DNA of 64,000 bases from Labyrinthula sp. Ha (GCA_015227615.1 JAALGZ010000003.1:558001-622000), one strand, 5' to 3'. Positions 42,892 to 54,872 are shown, numbered from the stretch's first letter. The notes: a model not told the origin generated them from the letters alone. Translations and numbers: made by a program.

Positions 42892-43878
42892 ATGGAAGTA
42901 ATACCAAAGGAAGCCAATGTCTTAGTGAAAAGCACCGAAACGAAGAAGCTAGCAAAAAACACATTATGCTTAACTGGTCATTCAGGAACAGCTACATCTA
43001 CCAAATTCTCCCCCACTGGAGATCTACTTGCCACGGCTGGCTCAGACAAGAAACTTCTTTTGTGGGATATCTTTTCTACAAGCTGTGAGAATATTCTCGA
43101 AATTAGAGTAGGGAAGAATAGCATACAGGATGTTTGCTGGTCACCAAATAGTAAACTTATATTCGGTGCCAGTGCAGATGCATCTTTGCATGCCTTCAAT
43201 GTGGAAACTGGATCTAAGCTTCAAAAGTATGTGGACCATACTTCTTTCATCAACTCGTTGGATATTGCTCCGTCACCAAAAGAACTTTTAGTATCAGGTA
43301 GTGATGATAAAACAGCAAAGCTTTGGGATATACGGGAAAAGAGATCTGTCAGAAGCTTTGATCATGATTTTCAGGTCCTCTGTGTGAAATTTCATCCGAT
43401 CGGTCAAACAGATTACATAGTTACAGGAAGTTTGGACGGCAACATATATATTTGGGATGCTCGACGACCTCTTGATCCACTTCATATTCTCCAAGGTCAT
43501 TCAGATATGATCACTGGCCTTTCTCTGCTTCCAGAAAACCACCTGGCAAGTTATTCCATGAAAGGTGAGCTGTTTTTCTGGAATATAAATCCTTTTGTTG
43601 CAGAAGAGAGGTTAGTAGCAAAGAACAAATTAAACTCTGGAGGTCAATTCCGTGAAAAAAACTTACTCAAACTCAATATAAGTCCCTCTAAAAACTACCT
43701 TGGCTTTGGGTCAGTTGATGGTTCTTTATTGCACATTTTTGATGTTAAGAAAGGCGAGTTAATCGCTAATTTAAATGGTCATGAAGGAAGTATATTTGAA
43801 GTCTCATTTCATCCCAAGCAAGAGAACATAGTTGCCTCTGCCTCTGCAGATTCTACTGTTGTGCTTGGATATATATAA
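42892..43878 (+). CDS. SNRNP40: U5 snRNP 40-kDa WD40 protein
   Basis: A structural WD40 subunit of the U5 snRNP that sits beside Prp8. Single exon, 328 residues from ATG 42892. Seven WD40 blades fill the protein: LTGHSGTATSTKFSP...LLLWDI, IFGASADASLHAF, VSGSDDKTAKLWDIREK, VTGSLDGNIYIWDARR, ILQGHSDMITGLSL, then the family-specific sixth blade with NPFVAEERLVAKNK and EKNLLKLNISPS, and the last blade NGHEGSIFEVSFHP...SADSTVVLGYI. The sixth-blade insert and the very short tail after the last blade are diagnostic for SNRNP40 among WD40 proteins. The length is close to that of the animal protein (~357) minus its N-terminal tail. It is followed after 60 nt by a gene on the same strand. Confidence 0.93.
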   Translation: MEVIPKEANVLVKSTETKKLAKNTLCLTGHSGTATSTKFSPTGDLLATAGSDKKLLLWDIFSTSCENILEIRVGKNSIQDVCWSPNSKLIFGASADASLHAFNVETGSKLQKYVDHTSFINSLDIAPSPKELLVSGSDDKTAKLWDIREKRSVRSFDHDFQVLCVKFHPIGQTDYIVTGSLDGNIYIWDARRPLDPLHILQGHSDMITGLSLLPENHLASYSMKGELFFWNINPFVAEERLVAKNKLNSGGQFREKNLLKLNISPSKNYLGFGSVDGSLLHIFDVKKGELIANLNGHEGSIFEVSFHPKQENIVASASADSTVVLGYI

Positions 43879-43938
43879 TATGTGAGCATATCTATTCATT
43901 CCTTGAACTTAATCTTTCTGTTTATTATCAAAAGATAG

Positions 43939-44496
43939 ATGTCTTCGATAAGTTCTATAAGAGAAACCAAATTTCAAAATGTAAATGCTAGGCACCTGGT
44001 AGTGATAACAGATAAACCTATCTTTTCTTGGTTTCATACTGAAGAAAGGAACAAGGGAATTGAGAAAATGGTTCGCACACAAGATTCCTTCTCCTTTGGT
44101 CGATCGTGTTCTTGTCATAGCCTTCCACAACCCCAAAAGAGCTTCAGGCAAAAACATATCTCTATAGAAAGACAGAATATAAACTCTAAGGAAGAGGGGA
44201 AACCAGACTTGAGTTTTGCTGCTGTGGGCAAGAGTATTTCCAAAAGAAGTGAACTTAACAGAGAGGCATCTATAGCTGATCTTGAAGTATCCAAAAATTC
44301 GAGTAGCTATTCAGAGAGAAAAAAAATCAGCAGCAAGATGAAGCACTCCAGTCTAAGTGAAAAAAGAAAAAGATACAAAGAACTAAAGAGCATATACCAA
44401 GAGAGCTGTGAACGAAACAATGCAATGCAAGATTACATAAACTCGTTTCAATGCAACCAACGTAGGAAAAAAACATCTTGTGTATACTTATACTAA
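43939..44496 (+). CDS. Basic, serine-rich protein of unknown function
   Basis: 185 codons from ATG 43939 to TAA 44496. The N-terminal 60 residues contain NARHLVVITDKPIFSWFHTE; the rest is rich in Ser, Lys, Arg and Glu (SSYSERKKISSKMKHSSLSE) with a C-terminal predicted helix RKRYKELKSIYQESCERNN. Charge and composition suggest a nucleic-acid-binding or cytoskeletal disordered protein, but no family is recognised. Its stop codon abuts that of the DnaJ gene on the other strand with no spacer. It lies 60 nt after SNRNP40, so it must have its own very compact promoter or be processed from a longer transcript. Confidence 0.7.
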   Translation: MSSISSIRETKFQNVNARHLVVITDKPIFSWFHTEERNKGIEKMVRTQDSFSFGRSCSCHSLPQPQKSFRQKHISIERQNINSKEEGKPDLSFAAVGKSISKRSELNREASIADLEVSKNSSSYSERKKISSKMKHSSLSEKRKRYKELKSIYQESCERNNAMQDYINSFQCNQRRKKTSCVYLY

Positions 44497-45252
44497 CTAT
44501 CGTCTAAATGAGTCAGAGATTTTCTTCGAGATACCAAGAACGTATTTCTTGAACAGGTTGAAAGCTACATGAGGAGGAACAGACTGAAGAATCACAAATC
44601 CAACTCCCAAGGACATTCTAAAAATCAGCTGAATGGCACCTGGAAAGCGCGCAAGTAAAACAACTGGCACAAATAAACTACCAAGTAGTAGCTTCCTCTC
44701 CTTAGCAAAATCCCACAGCAATGTGTAGTCACCATGTCTAGCTGCGTACATTGCAGTGGAAGCCTCACTTCTAACCTCGTTGAAATATTCATCCAATCCA
44801 AACTCTTGCCATACTTTTGCAAATAGGTCCTCGGCATGATTCATGTTCATCCCGCCTCCTTCATAAGAGTGAGAACCAGAATAGTCTTGTTTGTACCCAT
44901 CTTTCGTCAAGTACTCGTATGCCCAACTTACCTGTTTAAATTTTTCCGCATTTCTTTCTCTTTCAGCCTTCGATGCTCCTTGAGACAAGTCCGGGTGATA
45001 CTTTTTTGCCAACTGGTAATACCTCTTCTTGATTTCATCCTTGTTAGCAAACTGACCAACACCCAAAACCTCGTATGGATCTAACATTCTATTTCTGGTT
45101 TGGTAGTTTGCAAAACTTCGAATACAAAATCCAGAAAAATTATACAACCTTTCATCTATCAACGTTTTCCTTTGGCTGACAAGCCTAGGTCTTTGTCTTA
45201 ACGGTAAACTATTGAGCAATGGAAAGGTTTTGACGAGAAGAATTCTATGCAT
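44497..45252 (-). CDS. Mitochondrial-type DnaJ (J-domain) membrane protein
   Basis: 251 residues, single exon. Residues 1-50 are basic and hydroxylated with only two acidic residues ([20 protein letters not shown]), a likely mitochondrial presequence. The J domain runs about 57-125: [20 protein letters not shown] with the catalytic HPD at 86-88 in KKYHPDLSQ, then [18 protein letters not shown] Gly/Ser linker follows, and then one or two hydrophobic segments ([16 protein letters not shown] at ~190-205, and [11 protein letters not shown]). It would stimulate an Hsp70 at or in a mitochondrial membrane. The start is 54 nt from that of SF3A2 on the other strand. Confidence 0.88.
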   Translation of the reverse strand: MHRILLVKTFPLLNSLPLRQRPRLVSQRKTLIDERLYNFSGFCIRSFANYQTRNRMLDPYEVLGVGQFANKDEIKKRYYQLAKKYHPDLSQGASKAERERNAEKFKQVSWAYEYLTKDGYKQDYSGSHSYEGGGMNMNHAEDLFAKVWQEFGLDEYFNEVRSEASTAMYAARHGDYTLLWDFAKERKLLLGSLFVPVVLLARFPGAIQLIFRMSLGVGFVILQSVPPHVAFNLFKKYVLGISKKISDSFRR

Positions 45253-45306
45253 TATCTTAATATTGAATTACCATGTGTGTTGTAGAAAGAAAACCAGAGA
45301 ACAAGG
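45253..45306. promoter_or_regulatory. 54-nt shared promoter/5' UTR region of DnaJ and SF3A2
   Basis: Only 54 nt separate the two start codons, so both 5' UTRs and core promoter signals must fit here or extend into the opposite gene. I see no TATA box that I would trust. A bidirectional promoter is the simplest explanation. Confidence 0.6.
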
Positions 45307-45963
45307 ATGAATTATGGGGGGAGAGTAAATTCGGCCCCAGGAAGTGGGGGTTTGATGACAAGAGAACAAGAAAATGCAATGCGAAAGGAAAGACAGCGTA
45401 AATTAGCAATGGAAACGATGGATTTGTCAAAAGATCCTTATTTTATTAAGAATCATCACGGTGTTTATGAATGTCGTTTATGTACTACGCTTCACAAGAC
45501 GGAAGCTAATTATTTGGCACATACACAGGGCCGAAAACATAGATCAGCACTTCAAAAAAGAGCCCAACGAGAAGCTCAAAGTGCTAATAATGATGGAAGA
45601 AGCTTTAGTCAGGGTGAGTTCACAACCAGTAATTTCCAAGTCAGAAAAGATGTCATTAAAATAGGAAAACCAGGATATAAATGTTTCAAAGCGCTAGAGG
45701 ATGGACAAAATTGTTTGATTTTTGAGATTTTGTATCCTCAAATCACTAACCAAGTGAAGCCATTGTACAGAATAATGTCACCTTATGAACAACAAGTGGA
45801 GGATGTGAATCCAGATTTTCAGTACTTGGTGTTTGCTGCTGAACCTTATCAGAATATTGCGTTCAAGATTCCCAATAAACCTATTGATCGACGACATGGA
45901 AAACTTCAAACAACCTGGGATACTGAAACAAAAGCCTATACACTCAAACTGCTCTTTCGTTAG
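45307..45963 (+). CDS. SF3A2: Splicing factor 3A subunit 2 (SF3a66 / Prp11)
   Basis: A U2 snRNP component required for pre-spliceosome formation. Single exon, 218 residues. N-terminal basic helix (TREQENAMRKERQRKLAMET), then a matrin-type C2H2 finger with C56, C59, H72 and H78 (YECRLCTTLHKTEANYLAH), then QGRKHRSALQKRA. The C-terminal domain contains KIGKPGYKCFK, the LIFEILYPQITNQVKPLYRI strand and YLVFAAEPYQNIAFKIPNKP, all conserved in SF3A2. The long Pro-rich repeats of the animal protein are absent, giving the short form seen in fungi and protists. It faces the crotonase gene with 13 nt between stop codons. Confidence 0.95.
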   Translation: MNYGGRVNSAPGSGGLMTREQENAMRKERQRKLAMETMDLSKDPYFIKNHHGVYECRLCTTLHKTEANYLAHTQGRKHRSALQKRAQREAQSANNDGRSFSQGEFTTSNFQVRKDVIKIGKPGYKCFKALEDGQNCLIFEILYPQITNQVKPLYRIMSPYEQQVEDVNPDFQYLVFAAEPYQNIAFKIPNKPIDRRHGKLQTTWDTETKAYTLKLLFR

Positions 45964-45976
45964 GCAAACAAACCTA

Positions 45977-46915
45977 TTATAGCTTACTTTTTTCATTGAA
46001 CTTTGCATCTCTTTCTTTGAATGCCTTGGCAATGTTCCCTTGTGAGAACTTCTGCATAAAACCTTGGGCAGTAGGTGAACTATGACTTACTATTTGCAAA
46101 TCAATAGCTTGTCTCAAATAATTTCTCATACCCATGTTTTCCATTGCTCTTTGAACACTTCTTTTATTAAACTGTTGCAGTTCTGATGGAATCTTCGCAA
46201 CTCTTTCCGCAAACTTCAAGCACTCGGTTTCGAGATCATTTACATCAACAGAAAAATTCGCAAACCCGAAATTTTCGGCTTGCTCTCCCGTCATAGAATC
46301 TCCAGTGAGCATGAATTGCATCGCTCTTTTGTACCCAATTAGATAAGGAAGAACTTGGAAATCTGGGAGACCCATTGAGCGTACCGGAGGGTAACCAATT
46401 TTTGCATCTTTCGATACAAACACAATATCACAGGCACTAGCAAGTTCCATACCGCCTGCTAGGCAGTGACCATGAACTTGTGCAATAACAGGTTTAGCTA
46501 AATCCATAATTGAGAACCAACCCTAAAGGTAAGACATAGAAATATTTTGTACTTGAACAACGCTTCTTTGAAATTTTCCTATACCTGGAGATTCAATATT
46601 GGCGAACACGTCTTCTGGCTTCATATTCAGATCATAGCCTGCGCAAAAACAGCTTCCAGAGCCTTTGATTATAGTCATTCTTATATTTGGGTCCTGGTCG
46701 TTGATTGCGAGTTGGTGGAATATTTGATACCGCAAGTGGTGATTTAAGGCATTCCGGCGTTCTGGACGGTTTAACGTAATTACAGAAATATATTCTGATG
46801 GGTTAGAAACAATAATACACTTGGGTTCAAGCAGAGAAAAGCGATCCACGGCCGTATGTATGTTACCTAGCTTATTTTCGTACATGATATTATAAGGTAG
46901 CAGCAGTAATGCCAT
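45977..46915 (-). CDS. Peroxisomal enoyl-CoA hydratase/isomerase family protein (crotonase)
   Basis: Two exons, 46915-46553 and 46522-45977, with a 30-nt intron; 302 residues. Crotonase landmarks: LNRPERRNALNHHL, the first oxyanion-hole segment GSGSCFCAGYDL, and the second HGHCLAGGMELASACDIVF. One catalytic Glu is present (Glu147 in GGMEL), but the position of the second hydratase Glu is Pro167 (IGYPPVRSMGLP), as in a bacterial-like subgroup with PPVR, so simple hydration activity is uncertain. The protein ends in Ser-Lys-Leu, a classical PTS1 signal, placing it in peroxisomes, probably in acyl-CoA breakdown. It could be a hydrolase, isomerase or a non-canonical hydratase. Confidence 0.9.
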
Positions 46916-49900
46916 GTTGATCTTACAGTCAGGTTGTTAGCTATTGTGGGGTGCGAATCAACGAAATCCTCTTTTTCTAATAAGCTTTGCTCAACAATGA
47001 ATCAACTGACGGTCTAGGCCTCTATTAATTCTCTTATAGGATAAATTTAACAAGAGTGTGATAATACCAAACGGAACTACTAATGCACGATTAATTCCAA
47101 TTATAGAAAGTTTGGAAGAAAATAAAGATTCTCTAAAACTCTTTTTAAAGAATTATTGCTGTTACAGAGAGGCTTAATACAAAAGCAATAGATTAGCATA
47201 AATATATGATATTTCTAAATATTAAATGTATTTTTTTCAACTTTCACGAAAATCTGTTTCTTTATTTAGCCTAGAATATTTGTGGAAAATGTGTGGCGAC
47301 ACTGCACAGATATATAATAAGTTTAAAATTCGTAGGAAAGAAAAACGCTATTGAATAATCCCTTTCAATATTTTTATTTATGATATTTTCTCAAGCACTG
47401 AATGGAAAATGTATATCTGCATTATTTGAGACAGTATTGGTCGGAACTAATGTAATACTTATTCCAAGAAGTGCTAAATATTTCTAAATTCTTTGAAAAT
47501 TAAAAAAAAACAGAATATAAAAAAATAAAAAAGATGATAAATGTTTGTCTGAGATTAGGATTCAAGAAAAAAGTCATGCAATTCATATGTGTACAGCTTT
47601 GTCCTTCATACCTTTACGCCATACCAAAATTGACTTGGACAACAATGCATATATTGTTTTGATGACGAAATATATGCTTACAGCTCCAAAAACTTTGGAG
47701 AAACAACGATAGGGGCCGCGAAGAATTTTGATAATAAGAATAAACAGACAACTATAAGAAAGAATATAACAACGTCTCTCTATTTCTAAACATGCGAAAA
47801 TTATTCGACTAAGGAAAATGATTCTTTTTGTGAATTGAAAAATTACCGTACCAGCCAATCATAGTCCTTAATTGTATTGGTAATTATGTAAATTCTATCT
47901 AATCTAGCTAATATAGAGTTATTGGCTGCACAGTTTTTCTGTATTCAATGACTGTTCGCGACAGTATGCAGCGCCACCTATGAGTTCATGAACATAAGAC
48001 CCAGTCCTTAATGGTACACTAACTACATTTCTTAAAAAATGTGCCATGGGTACTATCGCTTACCTGTAATACATTTATTTCCAGTCTATAGAACGTACAT
48101 AAAGGAGGCTGAACGGACTGAACGAAACGGCAAATGTCCGAGCGAGTGATTTTGAGGATTGATGCTGCAGTCATTTACATAGCCCATAGTGAAGTAAAGT
48201 GTTCTTAAAGAACTATATTCTAAAATTTATGCAATGTGCCTAGAGAAACACTGGATAAGCAGAAAGTTCAAAAAAATAAAATATAAAGTATACCAAACTT
48301 GCGTATTTTAGTACTCAAATAACAGCAAAACTTTATTAACAATTTGTCCCAAGGTGTTTTCCTGTTCATTCAGTAATCTGAAATAAATAATCTTGGTGAA
48401 AATTATTACGAGCTTCCTTAATGGCTGTATTCAAGGAGAGTTCAAAAACTAGAAATCAACATTCTTATTTGTGCCTCTACATTCCCAAACGTTTGACGTA
48501 TTGTTAGGGGTTTCAACACACTACTCGGAACCTTTGTTACTGCAAAAATATGGGGCTATGAATTTATTAGAAAAGTTTCCAACAGAGTAAGAATCCTGTA
48601 CATCTACTCCAAATTAAAGTTACGGAACTCTGACAAAACCCAAAAATTGCTCCAATAATGCCTTTGATTGAAAAATGCTGGTTAACATGCATAGACAAAA
48701 TCTGTGATTGTTATCTATGCTTCGTCTTCAAAGAATTTTCCCTGGTACACTATGCTCAGACAAACCCTCCTAGGGTAATAAAGCGTTCTCATGAATAAGG
48801 GAGATTAATTGGCACCCATCGATTCCTAAGATTACTCTCGAGAGTAGTTAATATGTAACCGTTACAATGACCACATTTACAGGTACAATGAAACTAGGAA
48901 GCAAAAAATATAGTTCGTCATAGAAACATAAGAATAAGGGATAGTGTTGTTTGTTGAATATATATTTTCCTTAATAAATTATGGATACAACTACCAACCA
49001 AACTATAACCGATTAAATATATAAACCAGATATTTTTTATCAACTGATAGTGTCATGAATATAAGGAAGATATTCAGTTCAATTAGGTGTGCTCTTTTTG
49101 CTCAAAGTCATATCAAGGAGAAACATAAAGAAGTGCTCACTTAAATAGAATAACATCGGGATATATATATTGCATTATATTGATAACTAAGTAAACTATA
49201 GATTATCACATAACTTCAAGTCATATGAGAGGGGACTCGCCTTACCAAAAAAAATTAATTGAGTCTACCAGACAAATCTGGTGTTGAAATCCGGGTTTTA
49301 CGTGGATATTTCCCATGGTATGCCATTCTACTGAACTCACTCATGTAATATATCAAGGAACTAAGAACAATTGAATCAACAGAAGCTTCATTCATAATGG
49401 CTACTAATCCTGAGAAACTTAGAGTACATACTTGGTTACGTATAACACCATTGATACACGATAACCGAACTTTAACGTTGAATACAATCAAACACATCTA
49501 GAAGAAGGGTCTAATGAGCGTGCTTCAGACAAAAATAATATTTAAGAAGAAACACAAAGCGAGCTCCCGTATACAGGACTAGATGGACGGAAAAAACTCT
49601 GCTCATATGAGCTCGTATTCGGGGAAACGAACATTAAGTTTTATATCTGATATGACTTGGGGGTTATGTGCCTAGAAATTTGTATAATGTTCTTTCTAAA
49701 GAGTATTGGCCTGCAATGAGCACTGATCAAAAGCATGTCATATGTAGTGATATTTTTCTTATCTAGTTAAATTCCAGATGAATACCTTTCTTAATTATTT
49801 GTCTCTTGTAGCACAGACACTTTGAAATATAAGTCTAAGTTCTTTTTTTCTGTCGAGTCTATTAGAAATATCAGCAACGTCTGCTACATGCTGTATAGTG

Positions 49901-52900
49901 CAATTGAGAGATAATTCTTTAAGTCTCCTCACTGGGTGACTTGACATCGACTACTTAGTTCATTTTTTATTTTTATCTGCGGCTTTTATTGGTACCACTT
50001 GGTTATTTGTTTAGGATTTCACAATGAATGTGATCATTTCCCGTTCACATGTTCAGATTTCAGACTTTCCCCTTCTTATATAACCTGTGACACTAGAACA
50101 TATGCAATTTATATTTTATTCACTGTAAATACTATCTCTATATATCATTATCATATTACATTACATCAGTATTTAGGAATTTGGCTTCTTTAGTGGTGGT
50201 AAATCTTCTAGTTTTGAGATCTACATAATCAACAACACTTGTTAACTTAAGTATTATGATCACCAGTAACATTTAAATGCCCGGATTGGACTTGGTACAA
50301 CAACTTCACTTTGCTTCTACTTCTGCAACAAATTCTCTGCTATCTCTATAGCGTATATTCATAGAGAATATGGGGAGATGGAATCAAGCCTTTATACCGT
50401 GATAAAGTCATGTATGAAGCTTATCTTCTGCAGATGAGGTTTTGACTTCATTTTTTTCTTGGCAATATGTTAGATCAAATTAAAATAAACCAAAACAACT
50501 TCAACATTTTCCTGACTTTATTTGAGTTGGGGCTGTTATATCATCTTCTTTTAGGATTGTGGTTCCTCTACTCTCTTTCATCTTCAATGCAATAAAGGTT
50601 TGAAGCTGAGAATCCTTTTGTGATCCAGCTTATTATCCAATATATAATGAACCCTTTGAACCTGATTCTTATGAACGGAAGACAAACCCATCCTTGTAAG
50701 AAATAACCAGTAACTTTGTTCTCCGATCCCTTACCCCGTACCTCGTGGTAGAACATCACTTTCTGAAGATAGTTTTAGTAACCCATGTGACTTGAAAACA
50801 ACAAGAGATTTATAATAACTTAGAGATACAGAAAACAAAAGAACATTTTCTGGCACTTTTCTTTTCCATAGACTTTCTTTCTTATTCTTTGTTCTTAATA
50901 AGAGGATTGTGAAATTCCAAGTATACGGCAAATGCTGAAGTATTACACACAAGATCACTGGAAAGACTCAATTCTTAAACCCAGTACACCTTTGCCTAGA
51001 ACATGGTATCCTGGTCTATTCTGCTATATGTGGTCTGGCAGATAGAGTTAAACGAGTGACAAATTTTCAACTTTTATGTTTGATGCATGGTATGAAGTGC
51101 TGTATTATTGTATAAATCGCATCCTGGCAAATACATAACCTAAACCAGAAAGCAAGACTTAAACTAAAAATATCTGTAACATATTAATAGCTTTGATTTT
51201 ATCATCATGTTTGTTACAGTGCTTGAAACATAAATTAAATATGAAATCTACTACATCTCGAAATGCTGTATCATCTAATGGTAATTTCTTCAGAAATATA
51301 ATGAACTAAAAATTTCCACCTAGATTCTACTAAAAAATAAGATGTGCTTTCATTTTAGGTTACTGGTAAACATATATATAGATATTTGAAAATGTTGAAA
51401 CTTTGATTTTTTTAGTTCAACTAGGGAGTTTTTTAACTAGATGAGTTGGCACATTGCTTCAAGATAACAAATGTCCAGCGACTAAGATGTAACTCCTTTC
51501 ATTTCCATCATATCACAAAAACTTGTTACGAAAAAATAAATAATTTTGTCACAAAATATAATGGTCAAAATTTTTTGTTTAGAAAAAAGTATTAATTTCT
51601 CCTAAAAATTTGTAAGATGGTGATGAACCAAGGAGCAAAGAATATATTAACAACATCCGTTCAAAACTTCCATGTATGTATTAGGTAAATTAGATACTAA
51701 ACTTCTGTTTTGATTAAATTATTTCTACTTGTTTTATGCTTTTCGTAGTTATTTCGTACTATTACGTTGAGAGATTTGGGTTCGTTCTTTTATGTAGGAA
51801 TTTTTCGGTATATTAGGCGAGTGCTTAATGTTTTTTACGTCGTGAATTTGTTGATAGTAGTAAAACCCACGCTAAAGCTTGAATATTTATGAAAGAGAAT
51901 GGGTAAAATTGAGGAAGAATTCCCCGAGTTGCGGTGATTTTAGCTTTGGGTCTTATTTCTGATTTTAATAAAAATTGCCCAGTATATCGATTCTACTGTA
52001 TTATATCCATTCAGACCATGTATCATATATACGTGACAAAAACATTGTCACGCAAGGCGAGCACATATTCTGTTCGTGGGAAATCATCTTTTCCTTGCCA
52101 TTTCATCTAACCAGTCATCTATTTCGGGTTTGAAATACAAGAATCTCAATTATAGCAACGATTAAGTTGGCAACAAGTATCACTGCGACATTGCTTACTC
52201 AGGATAGCACTAGAGGCATAGGTTTGATCAAATTATTTCTCTTCTCTCTTGAAGGTTTCACTCCAGACTTAGATGTTTATTCAGTATTATTGCTTCAGTA
52301 GTTATTTTAATACGTTATTCTGTTAAAAAGTCAAACAACTCGTTTAAAAGTTATATGTCTCGACCATTAACATAAGGCCAAGTAGAGTCGATGAGCCAGA
52401 ATAATCGTCTTTTCTAGCTTTTTGAGGCATCCAGAGTACATACTTCATGATACGCGACTTATGTTCCTACATAGTTATAAAGCCCAATCAGAAGTCCGCT
52501 GAGCTGCATAGAATAAAATCTAAGCTGCAAGTTCATAAGTAACACAACATATATCTTATCATTCCTGCCATGGTTTTATTCTCTCAAACCTCTTGTGTCA
52601 ACAGCATGTAGTCAAGTTAGAAGAAGCAGAACCAGATATACTCGATCAAGGTTTAAAATATCGTGTTTGACTGAGACCTTATATGGGTGGGCTTACTTGT
52701 TGGAAACAGCTGTCCTCGCGTCAGTATGAAGCATTTCACATATCTATGATGGCTAGATTTCTTCGAACTCATACAAGAATTCGCGATAGATTCTACGTAG
52801 ATATGAAGGCATTGATATTGGAATGAACTGAACTAGTAGCATGAAGGTTAGCTTCACAAGAGGGAAAAAGCTGCATCAGGTCTCACTATTATATTTTCCT

Positions 52901-53974
52901 ACTTTCTTTTCATCACATTTTGTGTAAAGTTACTTCACTTACTACCACAGTGAGTCAATTCTTTTCTTCTTAATATATTACTGTCCTCCAAATCCCAAGC
53001 TATTAAACCGGGACAGTCACTTAAGTGAGTACAAGTGCTTTAACATAGCCCCTTCCAATATTTAATAGAGTGAAACCCTGCCAGTGTAGACAAGATGTGC
53101 TTCTCTCTCATAATTTCGATTAGATGGTTTGTATGATAGTCTTATTAACAGTGTTGTCAAAAAGAAAACTCCTCTTTTTGCATTTTTATTGCTTTTGGTT
53201 CACCTTGTAAGAGTAGCACTATTAAACTCATACAACATATCAGTGTAAAATAAGAATTATTCCTGCTCTACCATTATATTTCACATGTTTTCTTTTGTTA
53301 CTAAACTTCTTAACTTGTAAACCCATAATCCTTTTAACTTTTGTTTTTCGAACAACGTTACATCGAGCATTGAATTTTATAATCTCTTAGCAAGTCGGTA
53401 TTTTAAGAAAGTTTTCTCCACAAGTTGGGGTTAAATACCAACCTGAAAAGCGAATTAGTTCTTCTCCTCTACAGAATAGTCATCATTAGCACAATAATAA
53501 TGTTAAAAATTGGTATGGACAAAGGAAGCCAGAAATAACCATGTATAAACAAATATAAAGGGTTAAGAATGAAGAGATATGAAGAAGCTTAACAAACACT
53601 GGGTACAAACATCTTTGAGGTTGAGGGGATACTCAAACTAAGCAATTTGAACCCTCACACTTTAACAGGATGTTTTCATAGAAACAGAGACAGTAAACAG
53701 AGCTTCTTGTTGCTACTGTAGTTCATATGCGTTTCTGCTTTCAGGACTACATGGACAAACGTGTGTGTGGTTTTCACCGTTGTAGTTACCCATTTCTTGT
53801 CATGGTTACTTGAGTATTAACGAGTGAGTTTCAATTTTAGAAGCCTAGTACTACCCCATGAAACTCTTTATTCTTGTTTAGCAACTGGATTGGCATTAAC
53901 GTTAAGAGTCGACAAAAGATTCTCCTTAATCATTTTCTGTGGCTCTTAACAATTATACCATCTCACGCGGGTGC
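46916..53974. other. 7-kb gene-free interval
   Basis: No gene, RNA gene or intact element recognised. Frames of 60-90 codons (for example 47583-47858 and 49255-49497, both minus) have no domain and are compatible with chance. Around 50.28-50.33 kb the minus strand reads AEFVAEVEAK, faintly like a copia RNase H motif, but nothing around it supports a retroelement strongly. A 12-bp palindrome ACTCTCGAGAGT lies near 48.84 kb. Confidence 0.45.
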
Positions 53975-54872
53975 TTATACTCTGAATGGACTATTAGTTC
54001 CTCCTTTTGCCAGGTGGACCCTCCTGAATCCATTAGGATTGGCCCATTCACTGTTCAAGTACTCATCTTCATCATTCTCTGCAAGTCTTTTCAATTCTTC
54101 CTGACGCTTATAAAATTTAGACATCATAACTTTTCTCTCAGCTTCAGAAACTCTTGGCTCTCTTACTGGTGGCCCAGTCCCTGCCTTGGTCAACCTCAAC
54201 GTCAGTTTCGACTTTTCATTCAAGCCCACCCTTTTACTCAAGCTCGTATCACATTTACAGTTCAGCTTTTTCCCAGCGAACCAAAGTTCAAATTGCTCCT
54301 ATAAAATAACTAGATGGGGCTACTACTACCATGTTCTCCTTATTTGACTGAGTTGTACCTGTCTCATAGCTCTGAAAAGCTGTTATGTCCTCACTTACAG
54401 GATCATATCTTGGCAACCCCATAGGATAGCTCATCATCACTGAGCCCTTCAGTATACGAATTCTGTCCTCAAGTTCCTTCAAAATATACTCTTTCTGCGC
54501 TGAACTATCCAGTAAAGTAATAGTCTCATTCGCCGACTTCTCAAGTAACTCCCTCATTCTTTCATCTGGTCGCTCTCCAGTTCGCTCCCCCGCTGGATCT
54601 TCAGCATAGTTTTCTGTTTTGGGCTTAGGAACTCCACCACAGGCAACAATTTCATCCTCAGCTATGTGATCTAAACCTTTCATAGCCGGCGGTTTAGCTG
54701 GACCATATTTGCTGAGCTGCAAAATATTCTCACTCAAACCTCTAGCTAGCTCACGGGTACCATACAACTTCACTACACGTTCAAGAACTTCATTTAACGG
54801 AGCAGTAACTGAGTCGCTATACAAGAAGGCTTCTTTCTCTTTGTCAGAACATTTTATCAAAAATTTCACCAT
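53975..54872 (-). CDS. CFAP298: Cilia- and flagella-associated protein 298 (kurly, C21orf59)
   Basis: A cytoplasmic factor needed for assembly of axonemal dynein arms and for cilia polarity. Two exons, 54872-54331 and 54299-53975, with a 31-nt intron that begins directly after an ATG codon; 288 residues, against about 290 in human. Conserved parts: an N-terminal ubiquitin-like region (MVKFLIKCSDKEKEAFLYSD), KYGPAKPPAMKGLDHI, the GERPDERMRELLEKSANETI helix, LKGSVMMSYPMGLPRYDP, then ELWFAGKKL, GLNEKSKLTLRLTKAGTGPP and the C-terminal RRQEELKRLAENDEDEYLNS. The match along the whole length leaves little doubt. It lies 51 nt downstream of the MYB-like gene on the same strand. It works in the same process as ZMYND10 in this window. 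Confidence 0.95.

Noticed and set aside
50270-50340. Possible copia RNase H relic (AEFVAEVEAK on the minus strand)
   Set aside because: Only one short motif, with no other element parts nearby in order.
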